A stretch of 64,000 bases of DNA from NCBI GenBank assembly GCA_040507035.1, contig JBEVVR010000023.1, forward strand, positions 75,660-139,659, written 5' to 3'. Origin of the DNA: Thiodiazotropha sp040507035. GTDB lineage: Bacteria; Pseudomonadota; Gammaproteobacteria; Chromatiales; Chromatiaceae. Of this stretch, positions 43,730-51,692 are shown piece by piece. The notes below the pieces were generated by a model. It did not search any database, was not told the DNA's origin, and was given only the letters and a program-made list of their open reading frames with translations. The position numbers and the translations under genes are program-made. The first letter of the stretch is position 1, and the number at the start of each line of letters is the position of its first letter.

Positions 43730-45553
43730 ATGCAGCAGCGGGTAGCATTCGATCATGCCGGTTTTCTCAAGACCCTGACTACCAGGCCGGGGATCTATCG
43801 CATGGTCAATGCCGAGGGCGACGTACTCTACGTGGGTAAGGCGAAGAACCTGAAAAAGCGGGTCGCCAGCTATTTCAGCCGTAGCCTCAATCAGCGAATC
43901 CAATTGATGGTGGGGCAGATCGCACAGATTGAGGTCATTGTCACCCATACTGAAGCCGAGGCCCTGTTACTCGAGAATCACCTTATCAAGTCTCTCAAGC
44001 CCAAGTACAATGTATTGTTGCGGGATGATAAGAGTTATCCTTACATCTATCTTTCCAGCGATCATAGCTATCCTGCGCTCTCATTCAGGCGGGGTGCGCG
44101 GCGAGGTAAGGGGCGCTATTTCGGCCCCTATCCCAGTGCTGCATCGACCCGGGAGACTCTGCAGGTACTGCAAAAACTTTTCCCTGTGCGCCAGTGCGAG
44201 GAGAGCTTTTTTCGCAACCGCTCCCGGGCTTGTCTGCAATACCAGATCAAGCGTTGCAGCGGTCCCTGTGTCGGTTTGATTTCCGCACCAGCGTATGCAG
44301 AGGATGTCAACCACGCGGTACTGTTTTTGCAGGGCAAGACCAACCAGGTTGTCGATGAGCTGGTGGCGCGTATGGAACTGGCTTCCAGTGAACTCAATTT
44401 CGAACAGGCTGCCCTCTATCGGGATCAGATCAAGCACCTGAGGAGAATCCAAGAGAAGCAATATGTCAGTGGAGAGGGTGGAGACCTGGACATTGTCGCT
44501 CTTGCCAGGCGGGGAGGGAGCCTCTGTATCCAGGTTTTTTATATACGTTCAGGGCGCAACCTCGGCAACAAGTCGTTCTATCCGTCAGCACCCCGAGATG
44601 CCACCGAAGCAACGATTGTGCGGGCATTCGTGGCTCAATATTATCTGGAAAAACCGGTTCCGGGTGAGATTATCTTAAATCTGGAATTGGAGGAGCAGGC
44701 TCTACTACAGGAAGTATTGAGCCGGCAGAGTGGGAAACGGGTTCGTATCAGCAGCAGGGTGCGCGGAGAACGCGCCCGTTGGCTGAAGATGGCCCAGGGC
44801 AATGCGGAGATGGCGCTGCAGGCCAGGCTCAATGCCCAGGCTGGCATGGAAGAGCGGTTTGTTGCCCTGCAACAGGTACTGCAATTGCAGGCGGTTCCGG
44901 AGCGCATGGAGTGTTTTGATATCAGCCATACACGGGGGGAATCGACAGTTGCCTCCTGTGTCGTATTCAATGAGCAGGGTCCGCTTAAATCTGATTACAG
45001 ACGGTTCAATATCGAGGGTATCACACCGGGGGATGATTATGCCGCCATGGCTCAGGCCCTGGAGAGACGCTATCGCAGGGTAAAGAAAGGCGAAGTGCCT
45101 CTTCCCGATCTACTCTTTATCGACGGTGGCAAGGGTCAGCTCGGTGCTGTTCATGAGCGCCTGCAGGATCTGGGTGTCTCCGGTTTGACCCTGGTGGGGG
45201 TGGCAAAAGGTGTCGATCGCAGGGCCGGTATGGAACAGCTCTTCTTGTTGGGGCGCAAGGCACCCATTATACTGCCAGCTGATTCAGCGGCATTGCATTT
45301 GATCCAGCAGATTCGGGATGAAGCCCATCGCTTTGCGATAACAGCTCACCGACAGCGACGCTCGAAGACCCGAAATCGCTCAATTCTGGAACAGATACCC
45401 GGTATCGGCCCCAAGCGTAGACAGAGTCTGATGAAGCAGTTTGGTGGTCTGCAAGAGCTGTCAAGGGCGGGGATAGAGGATATATCCAGTGTCGAGGGTA
45501 TCAGCACAGCCATGGCGGAGCAGATATACCACGCTTTTCATGATAAGGATTAG
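43730..45553 (+). CDS. uvrC: Excinuclease ABC subunit C
   Basis: 607 residues. The GIY-YIG nuclease domain starts RPGIYRMVNAEGDVLYVGKA. A Cys-containing linker follows (FRNRSRACLQYQIKRCSGPC). The UVR motif is around LNFEQAALYRDQIKHLRRIQ. The RNase H-like nuclease contains MECFDISHTRGESTVASCVV and LLFIDGGKGQLG. The two C-terminal helix-hairpin-helix motifs include IPGIGPKRRQSLMKQFGGLQ. UvrC makes both cuts around DNA damage in nucleotide excision repair. The start codon, at ATG 43730, lies in a 189-base gap after the glycosylase gene. Confidence 0.97.
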   Translation: MQQRVAFDHAGFLKTLTTRPGIYRMVNAEGDVLYVGKAKNLKKRVASYFSRSLNQRIQLMVGQIAQIEVIVTHTEAEALLLENHLIKSLKPKYNVLLRDDKSYPYIYLSSDHSYPALSFRRGARRGKGRYFGPYPSAASTRETLQVLQKLFPVRQCEESFFRNRSRACLQYQIKRCSGPCVGLISAPAYAEDVNHAVLFLQGKTNQVVDELVARMELASSELNFEQAALYRDQIKHLRRIQEKQYVSGEGGDLDIVALARRGGSLCIQVFYIRSGRNLGNKSFYPSAPRDATEATIVRAFVAQYYLEKPVPGEIILNLELEEQALLQEVLSRQSGKRVRISSRVRGERARWLKMAQGNAEMALQARLNAQAGMEERFVALQQVLQLQAVPERMECFDISHTRGESTVASCVVFNEQGPLKSDYRRFNIEGITPGDDYAAMAQALERRYRRVKKGEVPLPDLLFIDGGKGQLGAVHERLQDLGVSGLTLVGVAKGVDRRAGMEQLFLLGRKAPIILPADSAALHLIQQIRDEAHRFAITAHRQRRSKTRNRSILEQIPGIGPKRRQSLMKQFGGLQELSRAGIEDISSVEGISTAMAEQIYHAFHDKD

Positions 45554-45562
45554 TGGCTAATA

Positions 45563-46147
45563 ATGTGGAATATTCCTAACATCCTCACACTCTTTCGAAT
45601 ATTTTTGATTCCGGTGTTCGTGGTGCTTTTCTACTTTCCCGTCGAATGGGCCCGGGTAAGTTGTGCGGTAGTGTTCGCGATAGCCGCTGTCACCGACTGG
45701 TTTGACGGCTATCTGGCCAGGCGCTGGGGTCAGGTATCACCCTTCGGTGCCTTTCTCGATCCGGTGGCGGATAAACTGATGGTCGCCGTTTCTCTTTTGC
45801 TGCTGGTCCAAGCGGAACCGACACCGGCATTGGCTATCCCCGCCGCAGTGATCATCGGCCGGGAGATCACCATATCCGCACTGCGTGAATGGATGGCCGA
45901 ACTCGGAGCCAGAACAATGGTGGCGGTATCCATGATCGGCAAGTTCAAGACGGCGGTGCAGATGGTTGCCATCCTGCTGTTGATCTATGAGAAGCCGCTG
46001 TTTGGCATACCTGTCTATACGGTAGGTTTCGTGCTGCTCTACATAGCGGCCATTCTTACGCTCTGGTCGATGGTGATCTATCTCCGTGCCGCCTGGCCCA
46101 GCCTGTTGGGTGAGCGCCACATGAGCGGATCGTTGGAGCGGAAGTAG
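45563..46147 (+). CDS. pgsA: CDP-diacylglycerol-glycerol-3-phosphate 3-phosphatidyltransferase
   Basis: 194 residues with several membrane helices. The CDP-alcohol phosphotransferase signature is present: TDWFDGYLARRWGQVSPFGA followed by FLDPVADKL, giving the D-x2-DG-x2-AR-x8-G-x3-D-x3-D pattern. It makes phosphatidylglycerophosphate in the inner membrane. It lies nine bases after uvrC, the order known from E. coli and Pseudomonas. Confidence 0.96.
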   Translation: MWNIPNILTLFRIFLIPVFVVLFYFPVEWARVSCAVVFAIAAVTDWFDGYLARRWGQVSPFGAFLDPVADKLMVAVSLLLLVQAEPTPALAIPAAVIIGREITISALREWMAELGARTMVAVSMIGKFKTAVQMVAILLLIYEKPLFGIPVYTVGFVLLYIAAILTLWSMVIYLRAAWPSLLGERHMSGSLERK

Positions 46148-46242
46148 ACAGGGATCCAGGTCTGTCATAATCGCTATTCCCGGATCCTTGAACTGCTAAG
46201 CTTAGCTGTAGGGGATATTGAAGTTATTAGAGGAGGTTTAGG

Positions 46243-46680
46243 ATGAAAAGTCTGTTTCTCTCAATCAGTCTCATCTTCATGGTCGTGGCCGCGTCACAGC
46301 TCTTTGCGCAACCTCCCGGTTATTATCATCCCGGCATCTCCCACTACCGCACTGGTCAAGGCCCTACGTCCTTCAATGTGCAACGACGTGTCAGTTTCAA
46401 GCAGGATCAGGATGACTCAGGCTACCATCTGCGAATTCGCCTCCAAGGCTACTCGCCTGAGGTGATTCAGGTGAGTGTGGATGGTCGTTCGCTACTGGTC
46501 GAGAACAAGGAGGCCCATCGCGTGGAGAATCGTAGCGAGCGCGGTTACAGTTTCTCCAGTTCCTCCTCATCGATGCGCCGGCGCTTCAGGCTCCCCTGGG
46601 ATGCCGATGTATCGGCGATGCAGCGAGCGGAACAGGAGGACGAGATCGTGATCACCCTGCCCTACAGGGCCTATCAATAA
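46243..46680 (+). CDS. Exported Hsp20/alpha-crystallin-like protein
   Basis: 145 residues. A signal peptide (SLFLSISLIFMVVAASQLFA) ends before QPPGYYHPG. The rest is an alpha-crystallin-type domain: GYHLRIRLQGYSPEVIQVSV, then DGRSLLVENKE, and the closing strands RRRFRLPWDADVSAMQ and EIVITLP. A Ser-rich loop (SSSSSSMRRR) lies before the last strands. Small heat-shock proteins are normally cytoplasmic; a Sec signal makes this one periplasmic. It could act as an envelope holdase. No C-terminal I-x-I motif is seen. It has its own start signal (GAGGAGG-like) downstream of pgsA. Confidence 0.8.
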   Translation: MKSLFLSISLIFMVVAASQLFAQPPGYYHPGISHYRTGQGPTSFNVQRRVSFKQDQDDSGYHLRIRLQGYSPEVIQVSVDGRSLLVENKEAHRVENRSERGYSFSSSSSSMRRRFRLPWDADVSAMQRAEQEDEIVITLPYRAYQ

Positions 46681-46716
46681 CCGCCCTAGAAGAATTTCTG
46701 TAGTACTGCTGCGGAC

Positions 46717-46744
46717 TTGACAGACGAGGAACTGTAGCTACAAT
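46717..46744 (+). promoter_or_regulatory. Sigma-70 promoter of the tRNA cluster
   Basis: TTGACA (46717-46722), a 16-base spacer and TACAAT (46739-46744) lie about 20 bases before tRNA-Gly. Confidence 0.75.
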
Positions 46745-46763
46745 ACGCCCTTCCCTGAACAAA

Positions 46764-46839
<76 letters not shown>

Positions 46840-46845
46840 AGTTGC

Positions 46846-46875
46846 AAAAGGCCTCGGCACCCCGGGGCCTTTTTT
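46846..46875 (+). terminator. Intrinsic terminator after tRNA-Gly
   Basis: AAAAGGCC...GGCCTTTTTT forms a hairpin with a T-run seven bases beyond the CCA of tRNA-Gly. It separates tRNA-Gly from the other two tRNAs, which would then need their own promoter. Confidence 0.7.
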
Positions 46876-46953
46876 GGTTGAGCAGATTCTGATCTGTTGG
46901 GACCTGTAAGCGATTCGATTCATCTGCGATAGGTGATAGAATGCAAAAGTTTA

Positions 46954-47027
46954 GGCTGAGTGGCAGAGTGGTTATGCAGCGGCCTGCAAAGCCGTGGACC
47001 TCGGTTCGATTCCGGGCTCAGCCTCCA
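46954..47027 (+). tRNA. tRNA-Cys (GCA)
   Basis: Acceptor stem GGCTGAG/CTCAGCC, anticodon loop CTGCAAA (GCA), TTCGA T-loop and encoded CCA. Confidence 0.96.
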
Positions 47028-47065
47028 TCTCTTCGCCCCGTTGCCAACAAATCCGGCTCCCCTCT

Positions 47066-47152
47066 GCCCGGGTGGCGAAATTGGTAGACGCAAGAGACTT
47101 AAAATCTCTCGACCTTCGGGTCGTGCCGGTTCGATTCCGGCCCCGGGCACCA
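47066..47152 (+). tRNA. tRNA-Leu (TAA)
   Basis: Acceptor stem GCCCGGG/CCCGGGC, anticodon loop CTTAAAA (TAA), a long variable arm (TCGACCTTCGGGTCGT) and encoded CCA. The extra arm identifies a class II tRNA. Confidence 0.97.
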
Positions 47153-47339
47153 TCCACACCAATGAGATCCGCTCCATCTACAGGTTCGCCTGTATAGTTA
47201 AACGGGCTCAACCTGGAATCGGCAATCCAATCCATCCAAGACAGCCTATACGTCTGGGAACATCGTCAGACAGGCAATGGACTAGTCTGCTTCTTCCCTG
47301 GGACTTGTTATCGGTGGCCCTGTAAAGCTGAATAGAGTG

Positions 47340-47642
47340 TCAGTAGATAAGCAATATGACGTTAACGCCATCCGAATCCTTATCTCTGTTTAGATATGTA
47401 TAACCAATCCATGCACTCCCACTATTTTCTGTATAACTTCGCCAAGTCATTGTAGATAGTTGGCTTTCAGGAAAGATATCGGTATTCGCCCAGTTTGGGT
47501 GGTACTTACGATAGAGTTTCACAGTGCCTTCTGGTTTAGTCGCTTCAGTGTAGGTTGTTGGGTAGATATAGCCCTCTATGCCGTCAACCTCAGATTGTAG
47601 TGTTGCATAAGCATGATCTACATTGTATTTTTTGATCGACAT
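47340..47642 (-). CDS. Hypothetical protein, unknown function
   Basis: 100 residues from an ATG, minus strand. Rich in Tyr, Thr and Trp, with no membrane segment or signal peptide (MSIKKYNVDHAYATLQSEVD). The middle part, GTVKLYRKYHPNWANTDIFP, has a beta-sandwich-like alternation. I do not recognise the family. It marks the start of the AT-rich accessory region after the tRNA cluster. Confidence 0.5.
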   Translation of the reverse strand: MSIKKYNVDHAYATLQSEVDGIEGYIYPTTYTEATKPEGTVKLYRKYHPNWANTDIFPESQLSTMTWRSYTENSGSAWIGYTYLNRDKDSDGVNVILLIY

Positions 47643-48067
47643 AATCTATACGCCAATTGATTTTCCAAATAAATTCCGAATTGAGACAGCCGCATCAGGC
47701 ACACCGTATCCATTAACAGGATTTTGTAAAAAGGTGTATCTATCTTGGGTGAGATTACCTTGCTATTTTAATTCCTTATGTAATTGAACGCAGTCTAATA
47801 TATTGATATCACGGGTAATTATGTGAGCCGTGTGGTGGTTATCATAATAAGTATTGTTGACGTAATTCTCTAAATTTTTAAAAAGTTTGTGTTTTTGACC
47901 CACTTTTAACAAAAAAGTAATGTAGAATGCCGCCTGGCAATTGGTTTCAGTGATTTGAGTGGATTCGGTATGATGATTGTTCTCCCAGAACTTGAAGGTT
48001 TATTAGCTCTAAATAGTACTGTTTACGACAAACCTACCCTAAACTACTGCTAGTTAGATAACTGCGC
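47643..48067. other. 425-base AT-rich gap without a supported gene
   Basis: Low GC, many stop codons in every frame. No tRNA, repeat or -24/-12 site was seen. It presumably contains the promoter of the gene at 48068. Confidence 0.45.
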
Positions 48068-49618
48068 GTGAATCATAGCCGCCGTAACTTTCTCCTGCTA
48101 GCAGGTGCCGCCACGGCTACTGTGGCGGCCTACCGATCTCACTTGCTAGATTTTCATTGGTACAAACCATACGACCTGCCAGAATTACCTACGGACCAAG
48201 AGCTGCATGACATACTGCTCCCCATAAAACGAACTGGGGCGGTTGACAACCAATACCTTTCGGTTGATAAAAATGGTAGGGCTCGCCTCTCCGCCGGTAC
48301 ACCACATACCGCCAAGGTCATCGAAGAAATTATCCGCTTAGGTGCAAAAGAGGTTGTTTTAGCACAAGGAATTCATACGTTTGATTATCCTGTACTCTTG
48401 GGTCGTTATGCCAATCAAGTAACGATTCGAGGTGAGCGGGATAAGCTCACAATCATCGACTGTGAAGATAAAACTAGCGCGTTTCTAATAAATGGTGAGT
48501 CACCTCATGATGTAGGGGCATTAGAGGTTAAGTTTGAAGACCTGGTTATTCGTAACGGTAATGCTGGAGCCCCTAATGCCATCAATGCAATCATGCATGC
48601 CGCAGAATTTGGTGAGCAAAGGGACGGTAAGGTCTTCCATAAAATATTGGGTGGTTTACCAACCTTTGCTCTATCCGATGGTGGTGCTCTTGGTATCACT
48701 GGACCCAGTCATGTCACGGCGAAGAGACTGCATTTTGTCAACAATAGAAGTATTCAATGCGGTGGTGCAATTTGGCTTAACGGTTCCGGTGCTCTCAATT
48801 CGGCCAATCTAAAATATCGAGCGCGACTCACTGGTGAGCTTCTGACATTTGAGAATTCCAGAACTGGCCATACGGGCACCCAGATAGACATACAGCCCCA
48901 CTCTGCGGTGATACTGAAAAACTGTAAAATAATAGGTAGCCTAAACGAGAATGTAGAAACCAGTCATATAACTGTATTTGATGGTAGTATTTTCATTGCA
49001 GAAGGATTGGATATAGACAACGCCGAGGGTAATACTATCGAAACCCTGGGTCGGGGGGCGGCTGTTGTAAAGGAATTAACCGGGCAGCGTAGAAGTCCTG
49101 CGATTGTAGTCAGAAGTGAAATTCCTAAAATGGCAGAATCCACATACTCGGCATTGAGAGAAGCCCTTGCCTGGAGAAATGATTATGTCGAGGAAAGTAA
49201 TCAGACATTAATTCCAGTTTCATTCCATAAGCAAAATAATCACCTAGCTCAGCAGGCTAGTGACGCCTTCTGGGAGGAATTTTCCCAAATCTACCCGGTT
49301 CCTGAACAATTGCAAAAGGATCAGCTGATCCGGCTCATCTCTGAGAAAACGAGTTCTAGCTTCGATTTGGCGAATCAACAAAAACTGGTTTCTGAGAACA
49401 TGAACTTCAATGGCAGCCCCAAACAGATCGAATACTGGGTGTTGCTGAAAATCGCTCTGCAAGTAGGAGTCAAGCTACCAAAATCGATGTACTATCCTAT
49501 ACGGAATTATGCCAGCCCCAGTCTTTACGGATCGATCTTGGTAGATGGTAGTAGCTTGCTGGGTTATCCTAACAATGTTGAACCAATTCTATTTGATTAC
49601 AATTCTCGCTCGGTGTAA
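48068..49618 (+). CDS. Tat-exported beta-helix (pectate-lyase-fold-like) protein
   Basis: 516 residues from a GTG. The N-terminus SRRNFLLLAGAATATVAAYR is a Tat signal. From about residue 80 the sequence shows right-handed parallel beta-helix character: GAKEVVLAQGIHTFDYPVLL, VTIRGERDKLTIIDCEDKTS, VKFEDLVIRNGNAGAPNAIN, and later AVILKNCKIIGSLNENVETS. Such folds are common in polysaccharide lyases and other carbohydrate-binding proteins, but no catalytic set is recognisable. The last 150 residues are helical and of unknown type. It precedes the three PEP-CTERM/SRAP modules and shares the Tat route with them; a functional link is not shown. Confidence 0.65.
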   Translation: MNHSRRNFLLLAGAATATVAAYRSHLLDFHWYKPYDLPELPTDQELHDILLPIKRTGAVDNQYLSVDKNGRARLSAGTPHTAKVIEEIIRLGAKEVVLAQGIHTFDYPVLLGRYANQVTIRGERDKLTIIDCEDKTSAFLINGESPHDVGALEVKFEDLVIRNGNAGAPNAINAIMHAAEFGEQRDGKVFHKILGGLPTFALSDGGALGITGPSHVTAKRLHFVNNRSIQCGGAIWLNGSGALNSANLKYRARLTGELLTFENSRTGHTGTQIDIQPHSAVILKNCKIIGSLNENVETSHITVFDGSIFIAEGLDIDNAEGNTIETLGRGAAVVKELTGQRRSPAIVVRSEIPKMAESTYSALREALAWRNDYVEESNQTLIPVSFHKQNNHLAQQASDAFWEEFSQIYPVPEQLQKDQLIRLISEKTSSSFDLANQQKLVSENMNFNGSPKQIEYWVLLKIALQVGVKLPKSMYYPIRNYASPSLYGSILVDGSSLLGYPNNVEPILFDYNSRSV

Positions 49619-49813
49619 CTAGAGGTTGTATTTTCTCTCATAAGATATTTGCAGTATTCACGTTCAGGGTGGCTACTGGTTACCCACTGTGTAGACTGCA
49701 TTTAGTAAAAAAACTACGGTATCGAAAATATAAGATCTCTCTCCTATCATTGCTGGCTGATTAACCAGCGTCCTGCGTCACAGGACAGGTCTCAAATCAC
49801 AGTCACTTTGCAA

Positions 49814-49827
49814 GGTTATAGTGTCAG
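49814..49827 (+). repeat. Left edge of the duplicated PEP-CTERM module
   Basis: GGTTATAGTGTCAG followed by a TTATTTACACT stretch occurs here and at 50735-50748. The offset is 921 bases. The sigma-54 sites are 920 bases apart and the start codons 919, which shows that one block of DNA was duplicated in tandem. Confidence 0.7.
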
Positions 49828-49900
49828 TATTATTTACACTGCCTGGCAGTAAATTGATGTAAAAAATAGTAACTTATTGAAAATGTTCACTTAAAAATAT

Positions 49901-49916
49901 TGGCTTGCTTATTGCT
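49901..49916 (+). promoter_or_regulatory. Sigma-54 promoter, PEP-CTERM module 1
   Basis: TGGCTTGCTTATTGCT has GG and GC 12 bases apart, as the -24/-12 elements of RpoN promoters require (TGGCACG-N4-TTGCW). It lies 41 bases before the start codon. PEP-CTERM genes in other bacteria are known to be driven by RpoN with a PrsK/PrsR two-component pair. Confidence 0.75.
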
Positions 49917-49956
49917 TCAATTTCTAGGACATTTCATCGTCGGGGAGAAACCAATC

Positions 49957-50334
49957 ATGAGCAAGAAGGAAGATCGTAGAAAGTTCTTAAAAGAGCTCGG
50001 AGCATTGACAGCAGCAGCGGTACTACCCGCAGCGCTTGTTACTGAGAGTGCTTCTGCCAACACTGAGTCTCCACAGAGAGTGACTAAGAAGAAGGTCGCC
50101 AAGAAAAAGGTGGGGAAAAAGAAGGTTGCCAAGAAGAAGGTCGCTAAGAAGAAGCGCGTAGTTTACTGCGATCATGAAGAGTGTGGACCAAACGGATATT
50201 ATCCACCTCGCAACGGGGATGGGCCGCCCGTTTCCGTTCCTGAACCTGCGACTTTGGGTCTGATGACAATCGGGCTTGGGGCAATGGCTTTCGCGAGAAA
50301 GAAGAAGAATAAAAAAGATAACAGCGAGAAGTAG
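49957..50334 (+). CDS. Tat-signal PEP-CTERM protein 1 with lysine repeats
   Basis: 125 residues from the ATG at 49957, after GGGGAGAA. The start MSKKEDRRKFLKELGALTAA is a twin-arginine signal (DRRKFLK). After the cleavage region (ASA) comes a stretch of KKKVAKKKVGKKKV-type repeats, then CDHEECGPNGYYPPRNGDGP, and then the PEP-CTERM tag VSVPEPATLGLMTIGLGAMA with a basic tail. The mature protein would be a very short, strongly basic surface or matrix peptide sorted by an exosortase. Using Tat, not Sec, for a PEP-CTERM protein is unusual. It faces a decayed SRAP gene. Confidence 0.82.
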   Translation: MSKKEDRRKFLKELGALTAAAVLPAALVTESASANTESPQRVTKKKVAKKKVGKKKVAKKKVAKKKRVVYCDHEECGPNGYYPPRNGDGPPVSVPEPATLGLMTIGLGAMAFARKKKNKKDNSEK

Positions 50335-50370
50335 AAATCAAGCGATTTCACCAATTCGTGTTCGCACAAG

Positions 50371-50394
50371 AACCCCGCTTCGGCGGGGTTTTTT
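50371..50394 (+). terminator. Intrinsic terminator after PEP-CTERM gene 1
   Basis: AACCCCGCTTCGGCGGGGTT followed by TTTT. A very similar terminator (AACCCCGCTCAGGCGGGG type) follows PEP-CTERM gene 2. Confidence 0.85.
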
Positions 50395-50485
50395 ATTTGT
50401 TAGTTGATACATTACGTGTGCTGGTAACTTATTCATTCCTGATAATCACTCTATATGATTCAGCTATATGCTGTTGCAAGTCATA

Positions 50486-50720
50486 GCGGTTTAATAGTGT
50501 CCGGACTGCCTTTTTTGGGGGCTAGTAATCTTGCAGCTGACGGCACGGGTTTGGATGCTCACATCCCCATGAGTGTGCAATAGGGATTGAGCCATCAATC
50601 ATATGGGGTATGTGGAAGTGGTATCTGAAGGTTACACGGCACGATTGATGTTTCTGTAGTGGCATTGATGGTGTGGTAGACAAAACGCTAATCTTTGGCT
50701 CAGACAGGTCTGATGAGAGA
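50486..50720 (-). pseudogene. SRAP (YedK-type) gene remnant 1
   Basis: The first bases correspond to the C-terminal end of the intact SRAP gene at 53581-54252: on the plus strand GGTTTAATAGTGTCCGGACT aligns with the matching end there, through the LYPVS..NSPK..SPD.IKP region. After a deletion, the block GGCATTGATGGT (about 50663) aligns with the INARAET coding region of the intact gene. Frameshifts break all frames. About two thirds of the gene is missing. It lies 154 bases beyond the PEP-CTERM stop, on the opposite strand. Confidence 0.75.
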
Positions 50721-50734
50721 ACTGGCACTGGTGG

Positions 50735-50748
50735 GGTTATAGTGTCAG
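50735..50748 (+). repeat. Second copy of the module-edge repeat
   Basis: GGTTATAGTGTCAG, as at 49814-49827, here marks the left end of PEP-CTERM module 2. It lies directly after the first SRAP remnant, so the tandem-duplication junction is about here. Confidence 0.7.
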
Positions 50749-50820
50749 ATTTATTTACACTTTATAGCGGCAAAAATTATCAAAACTGCTAACTTGTTGA
50801 AAATACTAACTAATGTCAAT

Positions 50821-50836
50821 TGGCTTGCATATTGCT
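50821..50836 (+). promoter_or_regulatory. Sigma-54 promoter, PEP-CTERM module 2
   Basis: TGGCTTGCATATTGCT differs from the module-1 promoter at two of 16 positions and keeps the 12-base GG-GC spacing. It lies 40 bases before the start codon. Confidence 0.75.
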
Positions 50837-50875
50837 TAAATTCCTAAACATGTTAATCACAAGGAGATAATTAAT

Positions 50876-51172
50876 ATGAGCAAGAAGGAAAACCGTAGAC
50901 ATGTTTTAAAAGGGTTTGGAGTATTCGCAGCATCAGTTGTCATACCGGCAGCGCTAATCACAGGGAGCGCTTCCGCTAATGGTGATTATCCACGCTTAAT
51001 AAGAGCCTGCGACCATATAGAGTGTCCTTCAAACGGTTACTATCCGCCAGATGACTATGAACCGCCCGTTTCTGTTCCTGAACCTTCAACCTTGGGTCTG
51101 ATGACGATTGGGCTTGGAGCAATGGTATTCGCAAGAAAGAGACGGAAGAAAAAAGAGCAAAGTGAAAAGTAA
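50876..51172 (+). CDS. Tat-signal PEP-CTERM protein 2
   Basis: 98 residues. It is a paralogue of the protein at 49957: MSKKENRRHVLKGFGVFAAS (twin arginine NRRHVLK), then IRACDHIECPSNGYYPPDDY, which keeps the CDHxEC...NGYYPP block, and VSVPEPSTLGLMTIGLGAMV with an RKRRKKK tail. The lysine-repeat segment of paralogue 1 is absent. AAGGAGATAATTA precedes the ATG. The conserved CDHxEC...NGYYPP block, in proteins that otherwise differ, is probably the functional unit. Confidence 0.82.
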   Translation: MSKKENRRHVLKGFGVFAASVVIPAALITGSASANGDYPRLIRACDHIECPSNGYYPPDDYEPPVSVPEPSTLGLMTIGLGAMVFARKRRKKKEQSEK

Positions 51173-51203
51173 TTATCGTGAGACTTTTTAAAATTGTATT
51201 TCT

Positions 51204-51231
51204 AAAAAAACCCCGCTCAGGCGGGGTTTTT
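51204..51231 (+). terminator. Intrinsic terminator after PEP-CTERM gene 2
   Basis: AAAAAAACCCCGCTCAGGCG continues with GGG and a T-run, forming a strong bidirectional-looking terminator like the one after PEP-CTERM gene 1. Confidence 0.85.
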
Positions 51232-51324
51232 CTATTGCGTATATTGTTTTTTTTTTCAGTTTTAATAAAACCTCTTTTTAAGTTCACCCTTTAATCAAGA
51301 CGTATAGGCCTGTGTTGGTTGATC

Positions 51325-51670
51325 ACAGAGGTCTAATATTGTCCGGGCTGTCGTTTTTCGGACTATTGATATTACGGCTGACAGGATAGAGTTGGATGCC
51401 CTCTATTTCATCGGGCAATAACAGAGGTTTTAGAATTGATGGTTGTTTGCAATCTCTATCGAGCCAGGCGTCAAAATTATCCTGAGTGAGTATCACCGGA
51501 GGTAGAGGTAGTGGAAACCACCCGTTACTATCACTGCATCTCCTGCTGCGTACGCCGTGCCTGGTTGTGCGGAGAAGATCCTTATTCCGGCCAAAGCTTT
51601 GAACATCGACGCCAATGGGTACTTGATCGATTGCGGGAATAAGCACCGAGGTGGTCAATTCGGTGTAGCA
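51325..51670 (-). pseudogene. SRAP (YedK-type) gene remnant 2
   Basis: The C-terminal third is still in frame: VILTQDNFDAWLDRDCKQPS, then ILKPLLLPDEIEGIQLYPVS and NSPKNDSPDNIRPL, close to the intact copy at 53581-54252. The part before it is scrambled, and a block near 51640-51660 matches the RCLIPASGFYEW coding region in another frame. The N-terminal catalytic Cys is missing. It lies 153 bases from the PEP-CTERM gene 2 stop, the same spacing as in module 1. Confidence 0.8.
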
Positions 51671-51692
51671 CCAGCATCTTGTCTCTCAAGCA

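Larger units (their letters stand above)
49619..49956. other. Upstream region of PEP-CTERM module 1
   Basis: No gene. It holds the 14-base repeat GGTTATAGTGTCAG (49814-49827), which recurs before module 2 at 50735-50748, and the sigma-54 promoter at 49901-49916. The first 190 bases show nothing. Confidence 0.5.
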
